The notes under the pieces were generated by a model. The model was not told the origin of the DNA, did not search any database, and saw only the letters and a program-made list of their open reading frames with translations. DNA of 64,000 bases from positions 992,001 to 1,056,000 of the forward strand of contig AP025576.1 of the NCBI GenBank assembly GCA_022845955.1. The letters run 5' to 3'. Shown in pieces: positions 16,510 to 24,292 of this stretch. Source of the stretch: Lachnospiraceae bacterium. Its GTDB lineage: Bacteria; Bacillota; Clostridia; Lachnospirales; Lachnospiraceae. Position 1 is the stretch's first letter. Every line of letters begins with the position of its first letter. A program made the position numbers and the translations under genes.

Positions 16510-17643
16510 ATGGCAAGAAAAGGCGAAAATATATATAAAAGAAAAGATGGAAGATGGGAAGGCAGATACCGTATTCCCCAGGTTTTAGGCACAAAAACTT
16601 CGTACCGTTCCGTATACGGGCATTCCTACCGGGAGGTCAGGGAAAAGCTGATTTTGAGAAAACAGGCCCTTATGCAGCCGTCAGGGAAAAAAACACAGCT
16701 TCCGCCCATGCTGACACTGGGGGACGCCGCCGGACTCTGGCTGGAGGAGAACAGGGTTAAATGGAAGGAGTCAACCTATGCAACCTACCGCTCCATTACG
16801 GAAAAACATATCCTCCCTCTATGGGGAACGCAGCCGGCCTGCATTTTTTTAACGGAAAAACAGCTGTCTTTTCCGGAACACCCGAAAAAAAAGGAAAAGG
16901 GAAAAAAATATTCCGGTACATACCAGCATCAAATCCATGTGATAGCGGGCCAGATTTTCCGCTTCCTGGATAAAAAATATCAATGCGGCATACCCCAGTG
17001 CCCGCCGCCTCCGGCCCCGGTCAAAAATAAAACCATTACGCCCCCCGAAGGAGACAGGCTGCGCAAGCTGGAAGCTTGCCTCCTGAACCGGGCAAAGGAT
17101 AAAGATCCTACCAGCATCGGGATTCTGTTATCCGGCTGCTGCGGCCTGCGGATCGGAGAACTATGCGCCCTGCAGTGGGAAAATATAAACTGGGAGCAGG
17201 GCACGATCCGGATAAGGGGAACAATGCAGCGGATCCGCACATTCCAGCAGGAAAAAAGCGGAACCAAGGTTATCGTAACCGGCCCCAAATCCAGAAGCTC
17301 CAACCGGGAAATCCCTTTGCCGGCCTATCTGCTGGAATTTTTAAAAGGGTTAAAAGGAACGAAGGAGGGATATGTCCTTTCCGGGAAGAAAAAAGAATAT
17401 CTGGAACCGAGGACCCTGCAGTACCGCTTTAAGAAAATACTGGAACAGCTGGAAATCCCCTATTTTAATTTCCATATGCTCCGGCATATTTTTGCAACAA
17501 ACTGTATCTCCAGAGGATTTGACATGAAAACACTCAGCGAACTGCTGGGCCATTCCAACATTGCCACGACTATGAGAATATACGTTCATTCCGATATGGA
17601 AAGAAAAAAGCAATTGATGGCCGGATACAGGCTGGCATCTTAA
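16510..17643 (+). CDS. Tyrosine site-specific recombinase (candidate DNA invertase)
   Basis: A 377-residue integrase-type recombinase. The start MARKGENIYK is chosen because GGAGGAGATT stands just before it; an ATG 12 bases upstream is poorly placed. Order: an N-terminal AP2-like arm-binding domain (ENIYKRKDGRWEGRYR, 6-21), the helical core-binding domain (about 65-160), and the catalytic domain with Arg214 in CGLRIGEL, Lys260, His322 and Arg325 in HMLRHIFAT, His348 in LLGHSN, and the nucleophile Tyr358 in MRIYVHS. All catalytic positions are present, so it should be active. It is closest in form to Tn916-type integrases, but here it lies between perfect inverted repeats, favouring inversion over integration. 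It is enclosed by the DNA it would flip. Confidence 0.9.
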   Translation: MARKGENIYKRKDGRWEGRYRIPQVLGTKTSYRSVYGHSYREVREKLILRKQALMQPSGKKTQLPPMLTLGDAAGLWLEENRVKWKESTYATYRSITEKHILPLWGTQPACIFLTEKQLSFPEHPKKKEKGKKYSGTYQHQIHVIAGQIFRFLDKKYQCGIPQCPPPPAPVKNKTITPPEGDRLRKLEACLLNRAKDKDPTSIGILLSGCCGLRIGELCALQWENINWEQGTIRIRGTMQRIRTFQQEKSGTKVIVTGPKSRSSNREIPLPAYLLEFLKGLKGTKEGYVLSGKKKEYLEPRTLQYRFKKILEQLEIPYFNFHMLRHIFATNCISRGFDMKTLSELLGHSNIATTMRIYVHSDMERKKQLMAGYRLAS

Positions 17644-17712
17644 AACACAGCCATAGGCCGTCAAAAAAATGGTCATTTTTTACAACACAACTGTAGTATA
17701 TTGTGAACTGCC

Positions 17713-17745
17713 GTTTCTTTCGCAAAAGGAAGTATTTTACGAAAA
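17713..17745 (-). repeat. Right 33-bp inverted repeat (candidate recombination site)
   Basis: The exact reverse complement of 16210-16242, starting 69 bases after the recombinase stop and ending 36 bases before the XRE gene. Homology ends abruptly on both sides, as expected for a recombination site rather than a longer duplication. Confidence 0.85.
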
Positions 17746-17781
17746 CTCGGATCCCGTCAGGAAAGACAGCAGGTGTATAAA

Positions 17782-18183
17782 ATGTCCCAATCAAAAAGCT
17801 ACAACCGTCTGATGGCAGGCAACCGCCTGTACGAGAGGCGGAAACAGCTGGGCTGGAGCAGAGGATATGTATCCGAAAGGGTGGGCAAGGTGGAAAAATA
17901 CTATGCGGATATCGAACGCGGAAGCTGCGGTATGAGTATAGAGACACTGATAGCCTTGTCCGAACTCTATGGCATATCCCTGGATTATATTATATATGGA
18001 AACCCGGAAGAAAAGAAAGAGGAATTACCTGATAAAGGAACGGCAGTAATGAATATTCTGAAAGGCCTGACGCCGGCGGAATACGAGTGCTGCCTTGATA
18101 TGATGCTTATTTTTGCCAAAGGAGTGGGCAGTAAGCAGGAACAGGATGCTTTCGGGGAAAGCCGGACAGAACATCTCACATAG
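17782..18183 (+). CDS. XRE-family helix-turn-helix regulator beside the switch
   Basis: A 133-residue protein. HTH of the Cro/C1 type covers about residues 12-75 (NRLYERRKQLGWSRGYVSERV, split by the turn, then VEKYYADIERGSCGMSIETLIALSELYGISLDYIIYG), followed by a short helical tail. ATG 17782 is used, with AGG 8 bases upstream; a GTG at 17773 is an alternative. The gene starts 36 bases beyond the right inverted repeat, so its expression should depend on what promoter the segment presents. It precedes, on the same strand and with small gaps, the secreted protein and the entire glycan cluster, making it a candidate first gene of a switched operon or a switched regulator of it. Confidence 0.82.
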   Translation: MSQSKSYNRLMAGNRLYERRKQLGWSRGYVSERVGKVEKYYADIERGSCGMSIETLIALSELYGISLDYIIYGNPEEKKEELPDKGTAVMNILKGLTPAEYECCLDMMLIFAKGVGSKQEQDAFGESRTEHLT

Positions 18184-18265
18184 TTACAGAGGATATTCAA
18201 ATTATGTGTTTTTTACTGATGCATGATTGGATATAAATTTAATGACACGCAAGGAGGAGAAGAAG

Positions 18266-18919
18266 ATGAAAAGTAAGTCATTAAAAAAAGTGCTTGCAAC
18301 GGCACTTGCACTGAGCCTTGTCATGGCTCCGGTGATGGGAGTGAACGCATCTACCAACAATAATGCTCCGTCCGAAGGATCCAGTACTTCCGTATCAACA
18401 GAAGTAGCCGCTACGATCCCCGAGACAAGCACAGTAAGCGTTGGCGGAAAAGTTTTGACTTCCACAGTAAAGGGAGCGTATATGTCCAAGACAATTCCCG
18501 GAACTGTAGTTGCAACCGATAAGGCAACCCTGGCAGCAGGCTACGGCCTGGCAGCAGGAGAGCAGCCTTATACAAGAGTATACGATATCAATGAAGCGAA
18601 GAGCCCTGCGGCAATGGCAAGCATCAATGCGGCTGCCGGAGCAGTTGGCGGTACCGTAATTGCTACTGTTAATGTAGAACTGGGCAAGCTTGCAGGCGGA
18701 AAATTCTCCCTGCTGGCACAGGGCGGAGCGCCTATAACCATGGCATTCGGAATCCCGAAGAGCGCTGTTAAGGCAGGCTTTGCTTATGCTATGATTTGTG
18801 TACGTCCCGGCGGCGTTATCGAAGTGCTTCCCGACCTGGATGCAGATCCTAACACCGTAACTTTCAATACGACAGGCGGTCTTGGCGCATATGCAATGAT
18901 TATGTATCCTGTAGCTTAA
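18266..18919 (+). CDS. Secreted protein of unknown function
   Basis: A 217-residue protein starting MKSKSLKKVLATALALS after AAGGAGGAGAAGAAG, a strong ribosome site. It has a clear signal peptide, with likely cleavage after VNA at residue 28 and no lipobox. The mature part starts with a Ser/Thr/Asn-rich linker and continues as a small, Gly/Ala-rich domain (IPGTVVATDKATLAAGYGL, VIEVLPDLDADPNTVTFNT) with beta-strand character. There is no sortase motif or membrane anchor. I do not recognise the family. It sits between the XRE regulator and the first membrane protein of the glycan cluster, so a surface or polymer-associated role is plausible but unproven. Confidence 0.75.
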   Translation: MKSKSLKKVLATALALSLVMAPVMGVNASTNNNAPSEGSSTSVSTEVAATIPETSTVSVGGKVLTSTVKGAYMSKTIPGTVVATDKATLAAGYGLAAGEQPYTRVYDINEAKSPAAMASINAAAGAVGGTVIATVNVELGKLAGGKFSLLAQGGAPITMAFGIPKSAVKAGFAYAMICVRPGGVIEVLPDLDADPNTVTFNTTGGLGAYAMIMYPVA

Positions 18920-18958
18920 TTTGACAGGATAACCATAAGAAAACAACAGGAAAGATGT

Positions 18959-18998
18959 CTGGGAGATGACTGGCAGGCGGCTGTCGGTTGTTTCCCAG
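18959..18998 (+). other. Imperfect stem-loop in the leader of the glycan cluster
   Basis: CTGGGA (18959-18964) pairs with TCCCAG (18993-18998), with weaker pairing inside. It lies 20 bases before the first glycan gene. There is no T-run, so it is not a standard terminator; it could affect readthrough or RNA stability. Confidence 0.3.
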
Positions 18999-19018
18999 TA
19001 TTCTCGTAAGGGAAATAA

Positions 19019-20788
19019 ATGCTACATAAGTTAAAAAAATACAAAGCTGGGATTTATCTTATTTTGCTGATGCTGTTATGTGTTTGTCTGTGCCAATACG
19101 GATTGAAGAGAATATTTGGTTTTTCTCTCTTCCCGGATGAATTCGGATATTGGGCGCCGTCGGCTAAATTGTTGGGATGGGACTGGTCGGAGACAACCTC
19201 CCTGGGGTCATATTATTCCTTTGGATATAGTTTGATTCTGGCTCCTATTCTATATTTTGTCAAAGATTCTATAATTGCCTACCGAATTGCGGTAGTTATT
19301 AATATGGTTTTAATGTGTGTTGGATTGGTTCTGCTATTTAAAATGCTGCAGAAGCTTTTTCCGGAAATGGAGAAAGAAAAGGCGGTGCTGATAAGCGGTA
19401 TTGCAGTGTTATATCCGCCCTGGATTTTTTATATACAGATGACGATGACGGAAGCGCTGCTTCTATTTTTATATATTTTGGTGTGCTACTTGTTCTTGTG
19501 TTTTTTTGAAAATCCCAGAGTGTTTACTGCTATTATGTTGGCGGCAGCACTTGTGTATATATATTTTGTGCATATGCGGAGTATTGGGATGATTGTGGCC
19601 GGCGGAATAATCCTTTTTCTTTGGAGTGTCGGTAACAGACAAAGAAGGTACAGGAGAAATGCAGCTTTAGTTCTGTTTTTGCTTTTGATTTTCTTATTAA
19701 TAGGTTTGGGAATAAAAAATGGACTAATTGACAGGCTCTATCATGCCGCTTCAGATGAAGTGATTCAATACAACGATTATTCGGGGCAGTGGGGGAAACT
19801 GAAGTTTTTATTGAGTTCGGATGGTATGAAGAAATTTATTACAGGTAGTATTGGTAAAATTCTTTATATCGGATTGGCAAGTTATGGTTTAGCCTACTGG
19901 GGAATTTATTATGTTTTAAAAAAATGCAGGTCTTTATTTGGCGCAATTAAATGCAAAGTTCTGAATAGAGAGGAGCTTTTCTGGCTGTTTTTACTAATGT
20001 CCTCTGCGGCGCAGTTTATGGTTACAGTAATTTATACAATCTGGAGTTCCGATGGTGGAAATGACAGACTGGATTTATTTGTACATGGCAGATATAGCGA
20101 GTTAATTGTCCCGGTGCTGATGGCAGTAGGAATAAAACAGGCTTTTGACTGCAAAAAGTTGTGGCTGGGAACGGGTATTATGATAGGATGTACTGCTGCA
20201 TTTACCGGGATTGTGAATATGGTTGTCAGCTCAAGTACCTCTGGTATGACTAATGTCCACGGTTATTTTATGATTGGCATGAGTTATTTAATAAAAGAAG
20301 AAAGTTTCAAGCCGATCCCTTTTCTATGGAAGGCATGGCTGTTTGGCGTTTGTTTGATGGTGATAATTGGTTTGGTTATTACTATGTGTAAGAAACGGCA
20401 AATGGAATGGTTGTTAACGACAGTGATTTTTCTCCAGATTGTCCTTGGTCTGCAAGCCGGCGAGCATTATGTCTACATCGGGAATTCCTACGGCTATGGT
20501 GATGTTCAGATTGCAGACAAGCTGAAAGAGGTTCTTGCAATAGAAGGAGAAGAGCGAATTATTCATATTTATGAAGGAGATACCCCTTATATAGAACAGG
20601 TGCAGTTCCGGATGAGGGATAAAAAGATAGAAATCTGGGATGCAAGGGAAAGTGATATTGATCCAGGTAAACTGCAGGAGAATGATAAGCTTATTCTGGG
20701 AACTGAAAGTAAGTATCGGGAAATTTTTGATAAACAGTTTGAAAAAAGCTGGGAGGCAGGCCATTTGCTCCTGTATTACAACTCTTAA
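19019..20788 (+). CDS. GT-C-like polytopic membrane glycosyltransferase, copy 1
   Basis: A 589-residue protein with about ten to twelve membrane helices and a soluble C-terminal domain of about 100 residues. FPDEFGYW at 38-45, with Asp40-Glu41 just after the first helix, has the position and charge pattern of the catalytic first loop of GT-C enzymes (ArnT/PMT/GT39 type), which use lipid-linked sugars outside the membrane. HMRSIG near 183 is repeated in the paralogue at 28186. It is the first gene of the glycan cluster. Specific family membership is by pattern, not by database comparison. Confidence 0.65.
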   Translation: MLHKLKKYKAGIYLILLMLLCVCLCQYGLKRIFGFSLFPDEFGYWAPSAKLLGWDWSETTSLGSYYSFGYSLILAPILYFVKDSIIAYRIAVVINMVLMCVGLVLLFKMLQKLFPEMEKEKAVLISGIAVLYPPWIFYIQMTMTEALLLFLYILVCYLFLCFFENPRVFTAIMLAAALVYIYFVHMRSIGMIVAGGIILFLWSVGNRQRRYRRNAALVLFLLLIFLLIGLGIKNGLIDRLYHAASDEVIQYNDYSGQWGKLKFLLSSDGMKKFITGSIGKILYIGLASYGLAYWGIYYVLKKCRSLFGAIKCKVLNREELFWLFLLMSSAAQFMVTVIYTIWSSDGGNDRLDLFVHGRYSELIVPVLMAVGIKQAFDCKKLWLGTGIMIGCTAAFTGIVNMVVSSSTSGMTNVHGYFMIGMSYLIKEESFKPIPFLWKAWLFGVCLMVIIGLVITMCKKRQMEWLLTTVIFLQIVLGLQAGEHYVYIGNSYGYGDVQIADKLKEVLAIEGEERIIHIYEGDTPYIEQVQFRMRDKKIEIWDARESDIDPGKLQENDKLILGTESKYREIFDKQFEKSWEAGHLLLYYNS

Positions 20789-20857
20789 AGGAACTGGACA
20801 GACAATAAAAAGAATGAAGCGGTTGCAGATGTACAAGCAGAGAAAGCGGAGGCTTTT

Positions 20858-21892
20858 ATGAAATTGATTATTCAAATCCCATGTTATAACGAAGCGGAAA
20901 CCCTTGAAGTGGCACTTAATGATTTGCCGAAAAAACTGAATGGAATTGACCAGATAGAATACTTAATCATTAATGACGGAAGCCATGATGATACAGTGGA
21001 GGTGGCCCGGAAGTGGGGGGTGCATCATGTGGTGAATTTTAAACAGAATAAAGGATTGGCAAAAGGATTTGTTGCAGGTTTGGACGGCTGTTTGAAATAC
21101 GGCGCAGATATTATTGTGAATACGGATGCGGATAATCAATACTGCGGGGAAGACATAGCAGTATTAATTAAGCCCATATTGGATGGGGAAGCGGACATGG
21201 TGATTGGAGAGCGGCCAATTGATGATACCGAACATTTTTCATATGTTAAAAAGAAATTGCAGCATTTTGGAAGTTGGGTGGTACGTAAGGCATCTAATAC
21301 CAATATTCCGGATGCACCAAGTGGTTTCAGGGCTTTTTCACGGGATGCTGCTATGCGGATCAACGTGGTGAATGATTATACATATACATTGGAGACAATT
21401 GTTCAGGCAGGCAGGGAAAAAATTGCAATTACCAGCGTACCAATCAGAACAAATGCAGAATTAAGACCTTCCCGGTTGTTCAAGAGTATATGGGGGTATG
21501 TAAAAAAATCAGTGCTGACAATTCTGCGGGCTTACATGATGTATAAGCCGCTGATGTGTTTTACGCTGCTGTCCATACCCAGCGTGGCGATTGGACTGGG
21601 TATTGGTATGCGTTTTCTGTATTTTATGGCAGTGGGAAGCGGAAGCGGTCATATACAGTCTTTAATATTGGCATGTACTTTAATTATTGTTGGTTTTCTT
21701 ACCTTTATGATTGGTCTGGTAGCGGATGTAATTGCTGCTAACCGGAAGATATTACAGGATGTACAATATCATATAAAACGAATGGAATATGAAATGCCCG
21801 TGTTTGATAATAAGGAAAAGGGAAAAAAAGAAGGAGTCAGTGAAATCTATTATTTTAATGCGGAGAATGATGAAAAAGCGTTAATTAAATAA
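20858..21892 (+). CDS. GT2 glycosyltransferase, DPM1/GtrB-like with membrane tail
   Basis: A 344-residue enzyme. The N-terminal 230 residues are a GT-A domain: IIQIPCYNEAETL at 4-16, NDGSHDDT at 39-46, NKGLAKGFVAGL at 64-75 and the metal-binding DAD at 90-92. Two membrane helices follow (about 228-250 and 265-290). This architecture is that of dolichol/undecaprenyl-phosphate sugar synthases, which charge the lipid carrier used by GT-C enzymes. It sits directly after a GT-C-like gene, the expected partner: this enzyme would make the lipid-linked donor and the GT-C protein would use it. Confidence 0.85.
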   Translation: MKLIIQIPCYNEAETLEVALNDLPKKLNGIDQIEYLIINDGSHDDTVEVARKWGVHHVVNFKQNKGLAKGFVAGLDGCLKYGADIIVNTDADNQYCGEDIAVLIKPILDGEADMVIGERPIDDTEHFSYVKKKLQHFGSWVVRKASNTNIPDAPSGFRAFSRDAAMRINVVNDYTYTLETIVQAGREKIAITSVPIRTNAELRPSRLFKSIWGYVKKSVLTILRAYMMYKPLMCFTLLSIPSVAIGLGIGMRFLYFMAVGSGSGHIQSLILACTLIIVGFLTFMIGLVADVIAANRKILQDVQYHIKRMEYEMPVFDNKEKGKKEGVSEIYYFNAENDEKALIK

Positions 21893-21908
21893 GGAGTTTA
21901 TAAAACAT

Positions 21909-22448
21909 ATGGGTAAGGTAAGTATGAGACTCAGTTATTACATGGATAACTATAAAATAATAACATGCCTGGTATTACTGATATTTGCATGTATGTTTAC
22001 CGGAATACAGGTACATGCGGAAGATACTGCTGAAACGGCGGTGGAAAATACAGGGTTTCAAGGTAAACTTATGGTAACAAGCGTGGATACAGAAGCAAAA
22101 GATAAGCCGGAAGCAGAAGCGGCAGTGATACTTGAAATTCCTAAGGGGACATCGTTATTAACGATAGGAGAAGAAAATGGCTGGTATGAGTTTTATTACC
22201 AGGGAAAAGTAGCGTTTATTGCAAATGGAGATGTGGTAGATGCCAATATAGATACAGCTGCATTAGACGATGAAATGAAAAAAAGTATGGAAGAGGGCAG
22301 TGCATATATTGAGTCACTGGAAATGCAAAGGAAAGCATTAAAACAGACGAATATATGGAGGATAGTTATTGTTATATTAATTATTTTGATTTTTATAGTT
22401 GGGGTTGTTTCTGCACTTAATAAAAATAAGAATAACAAACAAGTTTAA
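21909..22448 (+). CDS. Membrane-anchored SH3b-domain protein
   Basis: A 179-residue protein with an N-terminal hydrophobic export signal (about 17-36, ending near VHA), a bacterial SH3-like domain (about 50-105: AAVILEIPKGTSLLTIG, then NGWYEFYYQGKVAFI), a short charged coiled-coil-like helix (DDEMKKSMEEGSAYIESLEMQRK) and a C-terminal membrane helix (about 148-168) with a basic tail. The SH3b fold faces outward and usually binds cell-wall peptides or glycans. Within the cluster it may tether polymer or assembly enzymes to the wall. Its role is inferred from architecture. Confidence 0.75.
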   Translation: MGKVSMRLSYYMDNYKIITCLVLLIFACMFTGIQVHAEDTAETAVENTGFQGKLMVTSVDTEAKDKPEAEAAVILEIPKGTSLLTIGEENGWYEFYYQGKVAFIANGDVVDANIDTAALDDEMKKSMEEGSAYIESLEMQRKALKQTNIWRIVIVILIILIFIVGVVSALNKNKNNKQV

Positions 22449-22497
22449 AAGACAGTGTTATAATGGCGCAATTGTATAAATAAGAATGGTGGGCTTC

Positions 22498-23451
22498 ATG
22501 AATTTTATAACATTTGAAAAATTAGGGGAATGTATTTATACAAATATCTCAAAGGTTCCCAGGGACGTGGATTTAATTGTGGGGATACCTAGAAGTGGTA
22601 CTTTGGCAGCAAACTTGCTTGCTTTATATCTAAATCTGCCGTTTACAGATATTGATACATTAATCCGGAGAGGAGAACTGAGAAGCGGCAGCACAAGAAA
22701 ATGCCAGTATTGGATTAAGTCAGTAGCGGAGGCGAAGCATATACTGGTAGTAGATGATAGTATCAGCAGCGGTAAAGCGATGAAGGAAGCCAGGAAGAAA
22801 ATCAAAGAATCTGGTATAGCTTCCCAAGTATCCTATCTTGCTATATATGCCTTAGGCGTCAGCCGTAGCCTCGTGGATATTTATTTTAAAATTTGTGAGC
22901 AGCCGAGAATGTTTGAATGGAATTATATGCATCATTGGGCTTTGGAAAATGTATGCATGGATATAGATGGTGTTTTGTGTGAAGATCCAACTATTTATCA
23001 AAATGATGACGGAAAAAAGTATTATGATTTTTTAGTACATGCAAAGCCTAAAATAATTCCCACGCAGAAAGTCGGTAAACTGGTAAGCTGCAGACTTGAG
23101 AAATATAGAAAAGAGACAGAAGAATGGCTGGAAAATCATAATGTAATATACGATGAACTGGTTTTATTGCCCGCCAATTCTGCAAAGGAACGAAGGGATA
23201 ATTTTGAACAGGCCAAGTACAAGGCCGATGTATATAAAAAATCGAAATGCTTATTATTCATAGAAAGTAATTATGAACAAGCAGTAAAAATATGTGAGTA
23301 TTCAGGAAGACAAGTTTTTTCAGTATCAAATAAAAAGTTAATAAATCCTGATAATTTGATGGATCATATTAAAATTATTAAAGATGATTTTAGAATCACA
23401 TTGAAAAGAACAATAAAGAAAATATTGGGTAAAATTAATTATGTCAAATAA
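22498..23451 (+). CDS. Phosphoribosyltransferase-HAD fusion protein
   Basis: A 317-residue two-domain protein. Residues 20-135 are a type I phosphoribosyltransferase fold: DLIVGIPRSGTLAA and the PRPP loop HILVVDDSISSGKAM (81-95). Residues 152-290 start with CMDIDGVLCEDP (153-163), the DxDGV nucleophile motif of HAD phosphatases, and continue with a plausible HAD core (LLPANSAKERRDNFEQAKY, CLLFIESNYEQA). The later ATG is used because GGTGG stands before it. The combination in a polysaccharide cluster could make or dephosphorylate an activated precursor; no pathway is established. It overlaps the next gene by 11 bases. Confidence 0.75.
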   Translation: MNFITFEKLGECIYTNISKVPRDVDLIVGIPRSGTLAANLLALYLNLPFTDIDTLIRRGELRSGSTRKCQYWIKSVAEAKHILVVDDSISSGKAMKEARKKIKESGIASQVSYLAIYALGVSRSLVDIYFKICEQPRMFEWNYMHHWALENVCMDIDGVLCEDPTIYQNDDGKKYYDFLVHAKPKIIPTQKVGKLVSCRLEKYRKETEEWLENHNVIYDELVLLPANSAKERRDNFEQAKYKADVYKKSKCLLFIESNYEQAVKICEYSGRQVFSVSNKKLINPDNLMDHIKIIKDDFRITLKRTIKKILGKINYVK

Positions 23452-24292
23452 GATATTGGGAAAAAGTGATTTATATAAAATCTCAATTATTACAGTATCA
23501 TTAAATGCTGAGAAAACAATTAAAGAAACAATTAATTCCGTACTAATGCAGGAGAAAACATCATTTGAATATATAGTTAAGGATGGTGGTTCCAGGGATA
23601 CAACAAATAATATTGTTAAAAGTTATACCGAACAATTTAATAAACGGCAAATAAAGTTTCGTCATATAATTAACTCTGACTCAGGTATATATGAAGCAAT
23701 GAATGAAGCGGCATTAATTGCTGACGGAGAGTATCTTCTTTTTTTAAATGCGGATGATCAGTTATATAATTCCAGTGTAATTTATGAAGCTGTGGATTTT
23801 TTATCCAATCATACAGAGTGTGATGTGTTATATGGTGACACGTTAATGAAAGATGGCTGTGAAGTAAGTGTTTTTAAGGGGGATATGATGCTTATTAACA
23901 AAAGAATGCCTTTTGCGCATCAATCCTGTTTTGTAAAAGTTAGTGAATTTAAAAAATTGCTGTTTAATGAAAAGTATCGTATCTGTGCTGATTATGATCT
24001 GATATTATCACTTTTCCAAAGCGGAAAAAAGTTTATAAATATGAATACTGTAATATCCGTATATTCATTGGGAGGAATTTCATCCACACAATTTGTTCCT
24101 AAAATGAAAGAACATTTAATGATTTTAGAAGAACATGGATTCGTGAATCAATATTCTCCCTATTTTTTATGCAAAATGATAGAGGCATACATAAAAACTC
24201 TGATATTGGTTTTATGTCCTAAATTCTTGCTGATTAGGCTAAAGAGATTGTACAAATTCAGGATAAAAAAATATGAGGAGATAAAAATATAA
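23441..24292 (+). CDS. GT2 family glycosyltransferase (WcaE-like)
   Basis: A 283-residue soluble GT-A enzyme. Motifs: ISIITVSLNAEKTI at 14-27, KDGGSRDTT at 47-55, the donor segment DSGIYEAMN at 80-88, and the metal motif LNADDQ at 102-107 in place of DxD. The YEAMN and NADD set is typical of the colanic-acid WcaE-like branch. It adds one sugar to the growing repeat unit on the cytoplasmic face. It begins inside the end of the PRTase gene and its stop abuts the next start, so translation is coupled. Confidence 0.85.
   Translation: MSNKILGKSDLYKISIITVSLNAEKTIKETINSVLMQEKTSFEYIVKDGGSRDTTNNIVKSYTEQFNKRQIKFRHIINSDSGIYEAMNEAALIADGEYLLFLNADDQLYNSSVIYEAVDFLSNHTECDVLYGDTLMKDGCEVSVFKGDMMLINKRMPFAHQSCFVKVSEFKKLLFNEKYRICADYDLILSLFQSGKKFINMNTVISVYSLGGISSTQFVPKMKEHLMILEEHGFVNQYSPYFLCKMIEAYIKTLILVLCPKFLLIRLKRLYKFRIKKYEEIKI

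Larger units (their letters stand above)
16210..17745. other. Candidate invertible DNA segment carrying its own recombinase
   Basis: The segment between the two perfect 33-bp inverted repeats is 1,470 bases long and contains one gene, a tyrosine recombinase, plus divergent promoters. Inverted repeats of this form bounding a recombinase gene are the known hallmark of phase-variation switches (for example Bacteroides and Clostridioides promoter inversions). Inversion would exchange which outside DNA is joined to the consensus promoter at 16286-16314. The right flank is an XRE regulator and a glycan cluster; the left flank is a terminator. No cargo, excisionase or direct repeats are seen, arguing against an ordinary integrative element. 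Confidence 0.75.

Noticed and set aside
16510..17643. The tyrosine recombinase as integrase of a phage or conjugative element
   Set aside because: No direct repeats, excisionase, relaxase, phage genes or tRNA target are nearby; the flanks are perfect inverted repeats, which favours inversion.
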